The position numbers and the translations under genes were made by a program. The notes below the pieces were generated by a model. That model ran no database searches. It saw only the letters and a list, made by a program, of their open reading frames with translations, and had not been told where the DNA came from. This document shows, piece by piece, positions 53,474-62,573 of a DNA stretch of 64,000 nt; within the stretch, counting starts at the first letter, position 1; the number at the start of each line of letters is the position of its first letter. Source of the stretch: an uncultured Geobacteraceae bacterium (lineage in GTDB: Bacteria > Desulfobacterota > Desulfuromonadia > Geobacterales > Pseudopelobacteraceae); assembly GCA_903845365.1 (NCBI GenBank), contig CAIMXI010000215.1, positions 1 through 64,000 of the forward strand, given 5' to 3'.

Positions 53474-54811
53474 ATGCAGACGATCAAGCTCTACGAAATC
53501 CTCTCCTCTTACAATCGCTATTGGACTACTGGCGACATTGATGCCGGTATTAAGAGAGATATTCTCTCTAGCTGTCTCGGACAGCTTAACTCCAAGGAGG
53601 TTGTTGTCCTCAAAGGGGTTCGCCGATGTGGCAAATCAACTCTTATGGCTCAGGTGATTAGGGAGCTACTTGCCCGCAATGTGCAACCAACCTCGATCCT
53701 GCGGGTCAACCTGGAAGAGCCGCTGTTCTCTTCGGAGTACTCGGTAGAACTGCTGGAGCAGATCTATCGAACCTACCGTGAACGGGTGCAGCCAGAAGGG
53801 AAATGCTGGCTCTTCATGGATGAAGTGCAAAATGTACCTGGCTGGGAGAGCTGGGTAAGAGGTCGCAGTGAAACCGAGGATATTAAGTTTTTTGTTACCG
53901 GCTCATCATCACAAATGCTCTCTCGCGAGATCGGTACCAAACTGACCGGCAGGCATATGTCGTTTGAGGTCTTCCCGCTCTCGTTTCGTGAATTTATGCG
54001 GTTCGGGAATCTTGAAGTCAAGACCGAGCTTGATTATACGACCCGCAAAGCAGTCGTCAGAAAGTTGTTCACTGATTACCTGAAGTACGGCGGATTCCCG
54101 GAAGTGGTGCTGAGAGCATCAACTGATGATAAAGAGTTATTGCTCAAGAATTATTTCGAGGATATTCTCTACAGGGATATTGTCACACGCTACGAGATCA
54201 GAGATGTCTCCAATCTGCGTAATCTGGCGGTGTACTTGCTAACCAACGTTGCCAAACTAACCAGTATCACCAAGCTGAAGAAGAACTTCACAATCTCTCA
54301 GGACAAGACCGAAAATTATGTGTCAGCCATTATGGAAAGCTATCTGCTGTTTCAACTACAGATGTTCTCCTATTCGCTCAAGAGTACCATGCGGGCTGGG
54401 TTCAAGCCATATACCATCGATACAGGATTGCGCAACCGAATCGCCTTCGCATTTTCCGAAGATTTGGGCTGGCTGGTGGAAAACGTGGTATTCTGTCACC
54501 TGAAGCGGCAGCATGAGGAAATCTACTATCATACTAACGATGGCGATACTGACTTTGTGGTCAAGGAGGGGATGAAGATTACAAAGCGGATTCAAGTCTG
54601 GTATGACGATGTATCCGTAACCAGCGTACCGGATAGGGAGCTGGTCTGTTTTAATAAACCGTTGAAAGGGCATGAATCGGCAGAATCGATACTGGTGACC
54701 AACGACTATGAAGATATAATCGACACCGCTTGCGGTAGGGTTCAGTGCATTCCTGTGGTAAAATATTTAATGGGATTTGGCTTCAAGATTCCTGGCAGGT
54801 ATGTAATATGA
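53474..54811 (+). CDS. AAA ATPase with DUF4143-type C-terminal domain
   Basis: The 445-residue protein has an N-terminal AAA ATPase (Walker A GVRRCGKST, about 47-55; Walker B CWLFMDEVQNV) and a C-terminal DUF4143-like domain (about 215-400: YGGFPEVVLR, TVDTGLRN-like segment, nuclease-like DTDFVVKEG). The family is widespread and its role is poorly known. Here it heads a three-gene operon with an AbiEii-like gene. Promoter and inverted repeat lie just upstream. The next start overlaps its stop (ATGA). Confidence 0.88.
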   Translation: MQTIKLYEILSSYNRYWTTGDIDAGIKRDILSSCLGQLNSKEVVVLKGVRRCGKSTLMAQVIRELLARNVQPTSILRVNLEEPLFSSEYSVELLEQIYRTYRERVQPEGKCWLFMDEVQNVPGWESWVRGRSETEDIKFFVTGSSSQMLSREIGTKLTGRHMSFEVFPLSFREFMRFGNLEVKTELDYTTRKAVVRKLFTDYLKYGGFPEVVLRASTDDKELLLKNYFEDILYRDIVTRYEIRDVSNLRNLAVYLLTNVAKLTSITKLKKNFTISQDKTENYVSAIMESYLLFQLQMFSYSLKSTMRAGFKPYTIDTGLRNRIAFAFSEDLGWLVENVVFCHLKRQHEEIYYHTNDGDTDFVVKEGMKITKRIQVWYDDVSVTSVPDRELVCFNKPLKGHESAESILVTNDYEDIIDTACGRVQCIPVVKYLMGFGFKIPGRYVI

Positions 54812-55104
54812 CGGAAAATGAAAAAACTCTTTTTAAATCTCTCGCCGCAAAATATCTCTGGTGGGTGACGCCGGATGAAGCCATCAAACGCCCTGAACGT
54901 ATTGTCATTCAAGTTATGAATATTGGGGATTTTGCTGATGTGGTTGATGTTCTCGATGCCGTTGGTGAAGAGCAGGCAAGAGAGCTTCTCATACATGGAG
55001 AACCGGGGCAGTTTTCTCCCCGTTCGTGGCACTACTGGCATTATCGTCTGGGTCTTGCCGAGCCGGGATCTGTTCCACCAATGCCGATACGGAGGGTACG
55101 CTGA
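54808..55104 (+). CDS. Small protein of AbiEii-type pairs (DUF6922-like, antitoxin-like)
   Basis: The 98-residue protein (KYLWWVTPDEAIKRPERIV, MNIGDFADVVDVLD) resembles small proteins that precede AbiEii-like nucleotidyltransferases. They are presumed partner or antitoxin. No DNA-binding motif is plain. The ATG at 54808 overlaps the ATPase stop and its own stop overlaps the next start (TGATG), so the three genes are tightly coupled. Confidence 0.75.
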   Translation: MTENEKTLFKSLAAKYLWWVTPDEAIKRPERIVIQVMNIGDFADVVDVLDAVGEEQARELLIHGEPGQFSPRSWHYWHYRLGLAEPGSVPPMPIRRVR

Positions 55105-55805
55105 TGAATAAGTTTGAGCTGCATACGGAGATTCTTCCTCCCTCGCAAAAATGGGTGTGGCCTCAGTTGGAGCCTGTTCGGAAAAGGGGCTTTGTACTCT
55201 ATGGCGGGACAGCGGTTGCCCTGCGCCTCGGCCACCGCCAATCTGTTGATTTTGATTTCTTCTCAGATCAGCCGCTTGATAAATCAGGCTTTTTCAAAAT
55301 TCTACCGATGCTTGCCACAGCAACCGTTATTCAGGATGCGCCTGATTCGTTGGGCGTTCTTGTTCCGGTTAATATTGCGGGTGCCCCGGAATATGTCAAA
55401 CTCTCATTTTTTGGAAATATCGATAATGGTCGTGTAGGTGAACCCGAGGTGACGCCTGACGGGGTTATGGTTGTTGCGTCGCTTGCAGATATGATGGCGC
55501 ACAAACTGAAAGTCATTTTGCAATGTATTGAGGCGAAAGATTATCGCGACATTGCCGCCATGCTAAAAAATGGCATGGCGCTCGACGAAGGCCTCGCTGG
55601 TTCTCGTGCCCTTTTTGGCAAGGCATTTCAGCCGAGCGAGAGTCTAAAAGCATTGGTTTACTTTGAAGGTGGGGATCTTGATTCATTGTCTGCTGTCGAC
55701 CGGGCCGTTCTTGTATCCGCAGTAAAAACAGTCAAAAAAACTCCTCATTGTTCAATTCGCTCTAAGCGGCTGGTTGATGAATATTCTGCTGATGGGGCTG
55801 CTTGA
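55104..55805 (+). CDS. AbiEii/AbiGii-type nucleotidyltransferase (toxin-like)
   Basis: The 233-residue protein has the AbiEii-type core: LYGGTAVALRLGHRQSVDFDFF (GG...D-x-D-x-x-F, about 32-53) and MAHKLKVILQCIEAKDYRDIAAM (Lys and Asp of the helical part). AbiEii-like proteins are nucleotidyltransferases acting as toxins. The start at 55104 overlaps the upstream stop. It converges with the Ehr-like cluster, 90 bases away, with no terminator visible between. Confidence 0.88.
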   Translation: MNKFELHTEILPPSQKWVWPQLEPVRKRGFVLYGGTAVALRLGHRQSVDFDFFSDQPLDKSGFFKILPMLATATVIQDAPDSLGVLVPVNIAGAPEYVKLSFFGNIDNGRVGEPEVTPDGVMVVASLADMMAHKLKVILQCIEAKDYRDIAAMLKNGMALDEGLAGSRALFGKAFQPSESLKALVYFEGGDLDSLSAVDRAVLVSAVKTVKKTPHCSIRSKRLVDEYSADGAA

Positions 55806-55895
55806 AGTCGTAATTTAGTCAGACAAGTGGCGCATCACTTTCATAAAATTGAATGTACATCGTGCAGAAGTTATACTCTGGCACCCTCAATGTTT

Positions 55896-57416
55896 CTACA
55901 AATCAAAACCGCAGTACGACAGGTTGAAGCTTTTGTTGCAGAGTGGGAAGTCGGAAATCTGTTGATTGCGCAAGGCAAGACCCAAGCCGTTCCAGTTATG
56001 AAATGATGGATCAACTATCTTGTAACGTTCAAAACAGCCCCTGTCATCGGTCAAGGCTACATGACATATTTCACCGCGCCACCCTTCGGTAAGTGCAACC
56101 GCACAACGACCGGAAGCAATTCCCTTCGCTTGGTTCAGGTAACTGCCGCGCGGCAGATGGCGCACCTGTTCTTCGATAAAATCCAACGAGCGCTCAGCCT
56201 CCAGCCAGCGGAGCCGTGTGCGGGCGGCAACATCACAGGTGGTTGCAGTAACCACCGGTATCTGACTCATCCGGAAAATTCCGAACGGATGATCACGCCG
56301 TACATCGCGGTTCAGTCCGCACGCCCGGGCGGCAGGCCCAACAAGACCGATCTCTCGGGCGTCCTTCTCGGTGACAATGCCGACATCTTCGAGTCTTGCC
56401 ATGACCGATGGTGTATCCCAGAGTAAATTGACCGCTCCGGTCAGGTCTTCCCGCGCAGATTGCAGCCGATTGTGCAGTTCATCTGCAATTGAAGCGTCAC
56501 AATCGTAACCGATCCCACCCGGCCTGAGTAGGCCACGGCTAAAGCGACTGCCGCATAAGAGTGCGGTCATATTGAGAAAATCACCACGTATCCGGCCGCA
56601 GAACGATGCAGTCGGCAGGTAGCCGACATCGCCTGCAATTGCACCAAGATCCCCCGTATGATTGGCCAGTCGCTCAAGTTCCAGAGCGATGCCGCGAACC
56701 GTCTCGGCTCGTGGTGAAGCAAAAAAACCTCCCAGTGACTCCATATTCATGCAGTAGGCTTGAGCGTGACCGACCGTAGTGTCACCGGCGATCGTCTCAA
56801 TCTGGTGCATGGTTCGAGGGGTCGGAGCCCCTGTAAGTGCCCGTTCTATGCCGCGATGCTGAAAGCCAAGCGATATTTCCAGATGAAACACCTCTTCACC
56901 ATGACACTGAAAGCGAAAGTGTCCAGGCTCAATGACCCCCGCATGTACGGGACCTACCGCTACCTCATGAACTTCGTCACCTTCAACGTGGTAGAAATCC
57001 ATCACTGCCGGCAGTAAACCGCCGCCATCAGTGGTACTCCAGAAACTTTCTCCTACGCAGAGAGGCTTTTGAAAACGAACCGGCTTGAACCAGGGGTGCC
57101 CCTCCGGGCGAGTCAGGCACTGCTCAGCAATTTCCCGTTCAAAGAGATGCAGTTGTGGGCAGGCTGCAGCAAGCGAGGGGAATGATCGCCCGACAGTAGT
57201 GGCAATAATCCCGAGAGCACCGCTTCCTGCGCGGGCAGACATGATGCAGAACAGTGTCGCTCCGCCCGCATTCGGAACACCGAAATAGGAACAGACCCGC
57301 CATCCGGCTGAAACCGCATCCAGAACAGACTGAAAGAACATATCGTTATCCGGCATCGGTATCTCGCAACGCTGAAATGAAGTGCCGTTATAAAAATTTT
57401 TCATACCAAAACTCAT
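55896..57416 (-). CDS. NuoCD-like large subunit of a complex I/Ehr-type membrane complex
   Basis: The 506-residue protein fuses a NuoC-like N-terminal part (about 20-150; VEGDEVHEVAVGPVHAG) and a NuoD/HyfG-like part. It lacks the Ni-binding cysteine pairs of [NiFe] hydrogenases: where CGIC is expected it has IAGDTTVGHAQAYC (about 207-220), and the C-terminus is DFPLCNKSFNLSYCGFDL instead of DPCxxC. This fits Ehr complexes described in Geobacter and not a true hydrogenase. Its start overlaps the stop of the upstream NuoM-like gene by one base. No small subunit gene follows. Confidence 0.88.
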   Translation of the reverse strand: MSFGMKNFYNGTSFQRCEIPMPDNDMFFQSVLDAVSAGWRVCSYFGVPNAGGATLFCIMSARAGSGALGIIATTVGRSFPSLAAACPQLHLFEREIAEQCLTRPEGHPWFKPVRFQKPLCVGESFWSTTDGGGLLPAVMDFYHVEGDEVHEVAVGPVHAGVIEPGHFRFQCHGEEVFHLEISLGFQHRGIERALTGAPTPRTMHQIETIAGDTTVGHAQAYCMNMESLGGFFASPRAETVRGIALELERLANHTGDLGAIAGDVGYLPTASFCGRIRGDFLNMTALLCGSRFSRGLLRPGGIGYDCDASIADELHNRLQSAREDLTGAVNLLWDTPSVMARLEDVGIVTEKDAREIGLVGPAARACGLNRDVRRDHPFGIFRMSQIPVVTATTCDVAARTRLRWLEAERSLDFIEEQVRHLPRGSYLNQAKGIASGRCAVALTEGWRGEICHVALTDDRGCFERYKIVDPSFHNWNGLGLALRNQQISDFPLCNKSFNLSYCGFDL

Positions 57417-58846
57417 TAACGTTCCTCCAGAAGTGCGGATGCATCTCGCAGCAACGTCATAAGCGGCTCCGGTATCCAGATGCCAAGCAGAAATATCAGC
57501 AGCAGTAGAAACAGTGGTGGTCCGACTGTCCAGATCGAGTCGCGATAATCGGTTTTCTCGCTCTCTGCCGGAGCTTCACCCATTACCATCGGAAGAACGG
57601 TCAGCGCCATGCCGATAAAAATAACCGTCAGAGAAATCAGAAAAATCGCGCCTACCAGCATCCGTCCCTGAATGAAGGCGCTGCTGACAATGGTAAATTC
57701 GCTGATAAACGGGGCAAACGGGGGTGACCCGCTGATGGCGATGAACCCCGCCAAAAAAAGTCCTCCCGACCAGGGGAGGCGTCTCAGAGCGCCCCGCACA
57801 TGATCGGTACTTTTGCTGTTGTAGGAGCGGTGGATGTTTCCGGAAGAGAGAAATAACACCCCCTTGGTCAGACTGTTGGCAAGAGCGTGGAACAGTACGC
57901 CAAAAATTGCCCTGCCACCAAGCCCGAGCGCTACCGCCATTATGCCGACATGCTCAACGCTTGAGTACGCGAGCATCCTCTTGAAATCAGGCTGTCTGGC
58001 CATAAATATCGCTGCGACAATCATTGAAAACAGCCCCATGACAATCAGGGCATTTTGAAAAAAATCTATCTCTTTGGTTGCCAGACAGAGTTGATAAACA
58101 CGAACGAGTGCCAGAAAGGCCAGATTGACCAGGCCGCCTGACAGCAGAGCCCCGACCAGACCTGGAGCCTCGCCGTAAGCGTCCGGTTTCCATGTATGGA
58201 GCGGTGCCAACCCCATCTTTGTACCAAAACCGACCAGCAGAAAAACAAATGCGGCATGAACCCATCCGGACGATAGCTTTCCGGCATCCCGAATCAGATC
58301 ATCAAGCAGCAGAGACGGTTCCACCCGGGCAACTATCGTAGAGTAAGCCAGGAAATAAAGACCGATTAGCGCCAAAGCGACACCGACAGAGCAGATCAGC
58401 AGATATTTCCAGGTAGCCTCAATCGAGTGGGCGTTGCGGTTAAAATAGATCAGTGGAGCCATGGATATGGTTGTGGTTTCGAGTGCCACCCACATTAGTC
58501 CAAGATGGTGGGTGATCGTAACCAGTGAGGCCGCCGAAAGGCAGACGAGAATTCCTACGCAGAGCACACGGTTGGAGCGTTCGAGACGATAATAAAGGTA
58601 GCCGATAGAGTAGAGTGCACAGGTAAAAAAAAGGATGCTGGTACTCAAAAGCACGATTTTTCCAAGTGGATCCAGGTTAAACCAGCCATCGGGTGATTCG
58701 GGCGGGGTGAACGACAGGAGCTGAATGGTGAGAGCCAGATGTGCAAAAGCAAAGAGCGCCAGTATCTTTGGGCGCAGACGATCATTTGGGATCAGCCAGT
58801 TTACAGCAGCTCCGACCAGCGGGAGGATTATCAGGGCAGCAAACAT
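57416..58846 (-). CDS. NuoM/HyfF-like proton-translocating membrane subunit
   Basis: The 476-residue protein has about 14 membrane helices and the antiporter-like core (GLAPLHTWKPDAYGEAPG, MLAYSSVEHVGIMAVALG, GSPPFAPFISEF). Length fits HyfF. GAGGAG eight bases before the ATG, overlapping the previous stop. It would move protons or sodium ions. Third-last in the five-gene operon. Confidence 0.9.
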   Translation of the reverse strand: MFAALIILPLVGAAVNWLIPNDRLRPKILALFAFAHLALTIQLLSFTPPESPDGWFNLDPLGKIVLLSTSILFFTCALYSIGYLYYRLERSNRVLCVGILVCLSAASLVTITHHLGLMWVALETTTISMAPLIYFNRNAHSIEATWKYLLICSVGVALALIGLYFLAYSTIVARVEPSLLLDDLIRDAGKLSSGWVHAAFVFLLVGFGTKMGLAPLHTWKPDAYGEAPGLVGALLSGGLVNLAFLALVRVYQLCLATKEIDFFQNALIVMGLFSMIVAAIFMARQPDFKRMLAYSSVEHVGIMAVALGLGGRAIFGVLFHALANSLTKGVLFLSSGNIHRSYNSKSTDHVRGALRRLPWSGGLFLAGFIAISGSPPFAPFISEFTIVSSAFIQGRMLVGAIFLISLTVIFIGMALTVLPMVMGEAPAESEKTDYRDSIWTVGPPLFLLLLIFLLGIWIPEPLMTLLRDASALLEER

Positions 58847-58850
58847 TAAA

Positions 58851-59492
58851 CTACTCCTCTTTCAGAGAGGTCAGAAGCGAGGTATCGAGCGAAGAGAATT
58901 CACGGCTGATCTGGTTCATAACAATCCCCATGACGAAGGTGCCGACCAGCAGGTCGAGCAGCGCCCCCGCTTCAACCATGATCGGCATCGCATCCGCCAG
59001 CAGCAGGCCGAAGATGAATATGCCATTCTCCATGACAAGATAGCCGATCACCTGCGAAATCGCTTTGCGGCGCGTTGTTAGCACCAGAAACCCGGTCATC
59101 AGTGTGGCGATTGATGCCGGGACAAACATGTAATACTGATGTTCGGGGAGCATCGGCAGCTTGCCGGCAAAACCAAACGAGAGAGCCGCAAAGATTGCAC
59201 CAAGCAGCAACGTCGGGACATACCCGAGAAACGGTTCAAACTCGCGTTTGATCTCAGCAGAACGGACGGCGCGGCTGAGCAGCATCGGAATCACAAACCC
59301 TTTAACAGCAATTATGACAATTGTAATTCCGACCAGATGCCAGGAAAAGGGATGCATCAGGCCGGGCAGAATCCCGAGGATGACCCCTTGAACCGCCACC
59401 GCACGGATAGAAAAAATCAGACGACTGGTGCCGAGCGAGATAAAGTTTATCAGCAGTACCAGAACGAGAAGTTGATCGGCCAAAGAAAACAT
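58851..59492 (-). CDS. HyfE-like membrane subunit
   Basis: With the ATG at 59492 (AGGTGA upstream, overlapping the NuoH-like stop) the protein has 213 residues and about six to seven helices, similar to HyfE, which carries a NuoK-like part (MENGIFIFGLLLADA). An in-frame start 54 bases upstream would lie within the NuoH-like gene and is rejected. Confidence 0.87.
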   Translation of the reverse strand: MFSLADQLLVLVLLINFISLGTSRLIFSIRAVAVQGVILGILPGLMHPFSWHLVGITIVIIAVKGFVIPMLLSRAVRSAEIKREFEPFLGYVPTLLLGAIFAALSFGFAGKLPMLPEHQYYMFVPASIATLMTGFLVLTTRRKAISQVIGYLVMENGIFIFGLLLADAMPIMVEAGALLDLLVGTFVMGIVMNQISREFSSLDTSLLTSLKEE

Positions 59493-59496
59493 TGCA

Positions 59497-60405
59497 TCAC
59501 CTGATGACGAGTAGAGTGGAAAATGCTGCGAGAATAGAGGCTGCAACCAGCAGTTGTGGAATACGAATCAGGCGCAGACGTGCCATAACTGATTCTACAA
59601 TCCCGATGACAACGGCCAGCTCCAGCATGGAAATAATGAAAAGTCCCCAGTCTAGCAGCGGATTACCGGTCGCATACGGTAGAGCCAGATGGATAAAAAA
59701 AGCTCCAAGCACAAACAGCTTGAGCGCTGCGGCATACTGAATGAGGCCAAAAGCGGGACCACTGTGATCAAGCACCATAACTTCGTGGATCATGGTCAGT
59801 TCCAGATGCGTGTTCGGATCATCGAACGGAATACGGCAGTTTTCTACCAGCAGGACGATAAACATCCCACCTATCAGGAGCAGTAGCGCAGCGCCGGTAT
59901 CCAGCCAGACACCCAAGCTGATGTTTATAAGCATCGGGGATAGGGAAAATTTACCGGAGAGACGCGACAGGGTGATCAGCGCAAAAAAGAGGGTTGGCTC
60001 GGCAAGGCAGGAGTAGGTAGCCTCACGGGCAGAGCCCATCCCTTCAAAACTTGAACCGGTGTCCAGAGCCGCCGACATTGTAAAAAAACGCCCCAGTGCG
60101 AACAGATAGGCGTAGAGAATCATGTCGCCATCAAAAGAGACCGGAGCCGGATGTGCGCCAAACGGAACAAGCAGTGCTGCAACCGCAGTAGTTGCGAGCG
60201 CGACAATCGGACCGGCACGAAACAGCCAGGTGGTAGTAGTACTGAAGACCGTACCTTTCTGCAGAAGGCGGATAATATCGTAATACGGCTGCAAAAACGG
60301 CGCGCCAACCCTGCCGGCAAAAGCGGCTTTCGTTTTGCCGATCACTCCTAACAGCAGCGGCGGCATGGTGAGTGCCAGAAATATGTGGATGATGCTGTTT
60401 GTCAT
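59497..60405 (-). CDS. NuoH/HyfC-like membrane subunit
   Basis: The 302-residue protein has eight helices and the NuoH signature PYYDIIRLLQKG at residues about 41-52 and FDDPNTHLELTMIHEVMVLD. NuoH anchors the soluble arm. The start at 60405 has GGGAG upstream. It lies 19 bases after the NuoL-like gene. Confidence 0.9.
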   Translation of the reverse strand: MTNSIIHIFLALTMPPLLLGVIGKTKAAFAGRVGAPFLQPYYDIIRLLQKGTVFSTTTTWLFRAGPIVALATTAVAALLVPFGAHPAPVSFDGDMILYAYLFALGRFFTMSAALDTGSSFEGMGSAREATYSCLAEPTLFFALITLSRLSGKFSLSPMLINISLGVWLDTGAALLLLIGGMFIVLLVENCRIPFDDPNTHLELTMIHEVMVLDHSGPAFGLIQYAAALKLFVLGAFFIHLALPYATGNPLLDWGLFIISMLELAVVIGIVESVMARLRLIRIPQLLVAASILAAFSTLLVIR

Positions 60406-60424
60406 GGTCGCTCCCAGGAAAACA

Positions 60425-62422
60425 TCAGTTTGCCCAAAGCATCAGAATAAAAAGCGTGGCAAATATATAGAGCATATAAACCTGCATCAAACCATGCTGC
60501 AGGCGATGCAGAAAAACGAAGAGAATTCCGGCTCCGTTAAAAAGCGGAGCAATCAGCCGCTCCAGTAAGGTTTCTGTCGGCGCATCTATACAGCGTGACC
60601 GGACGGGGAAAAGGCCATCCAAATCCGGGCGTTCGACCCGTTGGCGCATAATACCATTGAATACAGAAACAGCAAGCTCGGAAAATGATGAACCGTTGTA
60701 CTGCATGCGCGATGTTCTCCGCTGATAGCCGCATCCCCAGGTTGAAGTGATTGAGACCAGATTCTTCCCCATTCGCCATTTCCAGAGCAGCGCAGCGACC
60801 ACGACAGCCGACAACAGGAGCAGCGAAGCCTGAGAGAGTCGCCACAGAATGGCACCAAACTCTGCGGAAACATCAGTTGAAATCATCTCCGGATAAATCG
60901 CCTCAATTGCCGGGGAAACAAGACGGAGAGCCTGTTGGGGGACAACTCCGATCAGCAGGCAGAGCATAGCAAAAACCGCCATCGGCACCAGCATTGTCAT
61001 CCCGGCTTCGTGAGGATGAGCCGTTGAGGGAATTCTGGGAGTACCGAGAAACACCGAACTATAAAGCTTGGTAAAGGCCACGACGGCCAGGCCGCCAACC
61101 AGCGCCAGCAGTGGTGCAAGGAGCACCAGGGAGACCAGGCTCACTTCTTTTATCTGTCTGAAAAAGCCAAGATAGAGCAGAAATTCGCTGACGAAACCGT
61201 TCAGTGGTGGAATCCCGCAGATAGCGACCGTTCCGATAAAAAAAAACGCTGCAACCCTTGGCATCCCTTTGCCAAGTCCGCCCATCAGATTCATCTCACG
61301 CGTTCCAGTGGCGTGAATAATGACTCCGGAGCCGAGAAACAGTAACGGTTTGAATAAGCTGTGATTGAGAATGTGGAGCAGTGCGCCTGTCATTCCAAGA
61401 TACATCAGTGTGGTATTGTGACTGGAGAGTCCCAGCATGGAAACACCGAGGCCGGTAGTTATAATGCCAATGTTCTCAATACTGCTACAGGCCAGCAGAC
61501 GTTTCATATCCCGCTGTGCAACAGCAAATGTAATCCCCAGCAGCGCCGAAGTGATGCCGCAGACAGTCAGAATGGCCCCCCAGAGCAGTGGTGGATCGTG
61601 AAAAAAAGTCAGTGTACGGAAGATCCCGTACAGTCCCATTTTCAACATGACACCTGACATCACCGCCGACACGTGACTTGGAGCGTTGGCATGAGCCGAG
61701 GGGAGCCAGACGTGAAACGGCATAATCCCGGCTTTTGCGCCAAAACCGATAAAAGCGGCAAGTGCCATAATTGCGGCAGAAGGAGATAGAGCCGAGAGGG
61801 AGCCGGCCGCCGGAAGTGTAAATGAGCCGGTCTCGGCAGCCAGCAGCGAAAAAAAGACAAACAGCGCCGCTGTACCGATGTGAGTTGCAATGAGATAAAC
61901 GATTCCGGCGCGCCTGACCTCCTCCCGTTCATGCTCCGTAACCAGCAGGAAATAAGCGGATAGCGCCATAACTTCCCACACCATGATAAAAAAGACTCCG
62001 TTACGAGCGGTGAGAAGAATAGCCATGGACGAGGCCAGCAGACCAGAGAAAAAGGTAAGGCCGCGTTCGGTGGTGCGATGTTCGGCAGCGGGCCAATAGC
62101 CAACCGCAAAGAGAGAGGCGGCAGCGGACACAAGAAAAACAGGAAGGAGGAAAAAGGCAGAAAACGGGTCAATAACAAGTTCGCAAGAGCCGAACGGAAG
62201 GTTCCACTGGAGCTGATAGGTTGTTGTCGTATTACTGAAGAGCATCTGCAGAGCGGCCGTAACACCGGCCAATCCCGCAAGGATGGATGTAACTGCAGCA
62301 ATAATCTGCCCAATCCCCGTTTTTTGCAGGATCAGGCCGGGAATTCCGGAACAGCCGAGTGCAACTGCAGCAATCAGCGCCACGAGTGCAGGGTCATATA
62401 TGCCCTGCAGTGACAAATTCAT
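60425..62422 (-). CDS. NuoL/HyfB-like proton-translocating membrane subunit
   Basis: The 665-residue protein has about 16 membrane helices. The antiporter core is clear: GIMPFHVWLPSAHANAPSHVSA, LACSSIENIGIITTGLGVSM, HSLFKPLLFLGSG. The last 130 residues match HyfB-type C-termini. AAGGAG eight bases before the ATG. First gene of the operon; no promoter is obvious in the 150-bp gap upstream, which holds a palindromic repeat. Confidence 0.9.
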   Translation of the reverse strand: MNLSLQGIYDPALVALIAAVALGCSGIPGLILQKTGIGQIIAAVTSILAGLAGVTAALQMLFSNTTTTYQLQWNLPFGSCELVIDPFSAFFLLPVFLVSAAASLFAVGYWPAAEHRTTERGLTFFSGLLASSMAILLTARNGVFFIMVWEVMALSAYFLLVTEHEREEVRRAGIVYLIATHIGTAALFVFFSLLAAETGSFTLPAAGSLSALSPSAAIMALAAFIGFGAKAGIMPFHVWLPSAHANAPSHVSAVMSGVMLKMGLYGIFRTLTFFHDPPLLWGAILTVCGITSALLGITFAVAQRDMKRLLACSSIENIGIITTGLGVSMLGLSSHNTTLMYLGMTGALLHILNHSLFKPLLFLGSGVIIHATGTREMNLMGGLGKGMPRVAAFFFIGTVAICGIPPLNGFVSEFLLYLGFFRQIKEVSLVSLVLLAPLLALVGGLAVVAFTKLYSSVFLGTPRIPSTAHPHEAGMTMLVPMAVFAMLCLLIGVVPQQALRLVSPAIEAIYPEMISTDVSAEFGAILWRLSQASLLLLSAVVVAALLWKWRMGKNLVSITSTWGCGYQRRTSRMQYNGSSFSELAVSVFNGIMRQRVERPDLDGLFPVRSRCIDAPTETLLERLIAPLFNGAGILFVFLHRLQHGLMQVYMLYIFATLFILMLWAN

Positions 62423-62498
62423 GCGAAAGGCTCCTTGAAACTTTCAGTACGAGCCAGGTAGAGAGCCGGTTGTTAAAAAATCATCGTACTTCTGATTT

Positions 62499-62527
62499 CT
62501 CGTTCCCACGCGCTGCGTGGGAACGAG
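62499..62527. repeat. 29-bp perfect palindrome, CTCGTTCC...GGAACGAG family
   Basis: Perfect arms CTCGTTCCCACGC and GCGTGGGAACGAG around a GCT loop, in the gap between the Skp-like gene and the NuoL-like gene. It is the cleanest of three copies (others at 11278 and 13894), 49 kb from them. Confidence 0.88.
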
Positions 62528-62573
62528 GGCGGACGTTAATAATAATTATATTGCATGGATCACACATGGGACG

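Noticed and set aside
55896-57416. True [NiFe] hydrogenase large subunit
   Set aside because: The two CxxC Ni-binding pairs are missing at both expected places, so catalysis of H2 chemistry is not supported.
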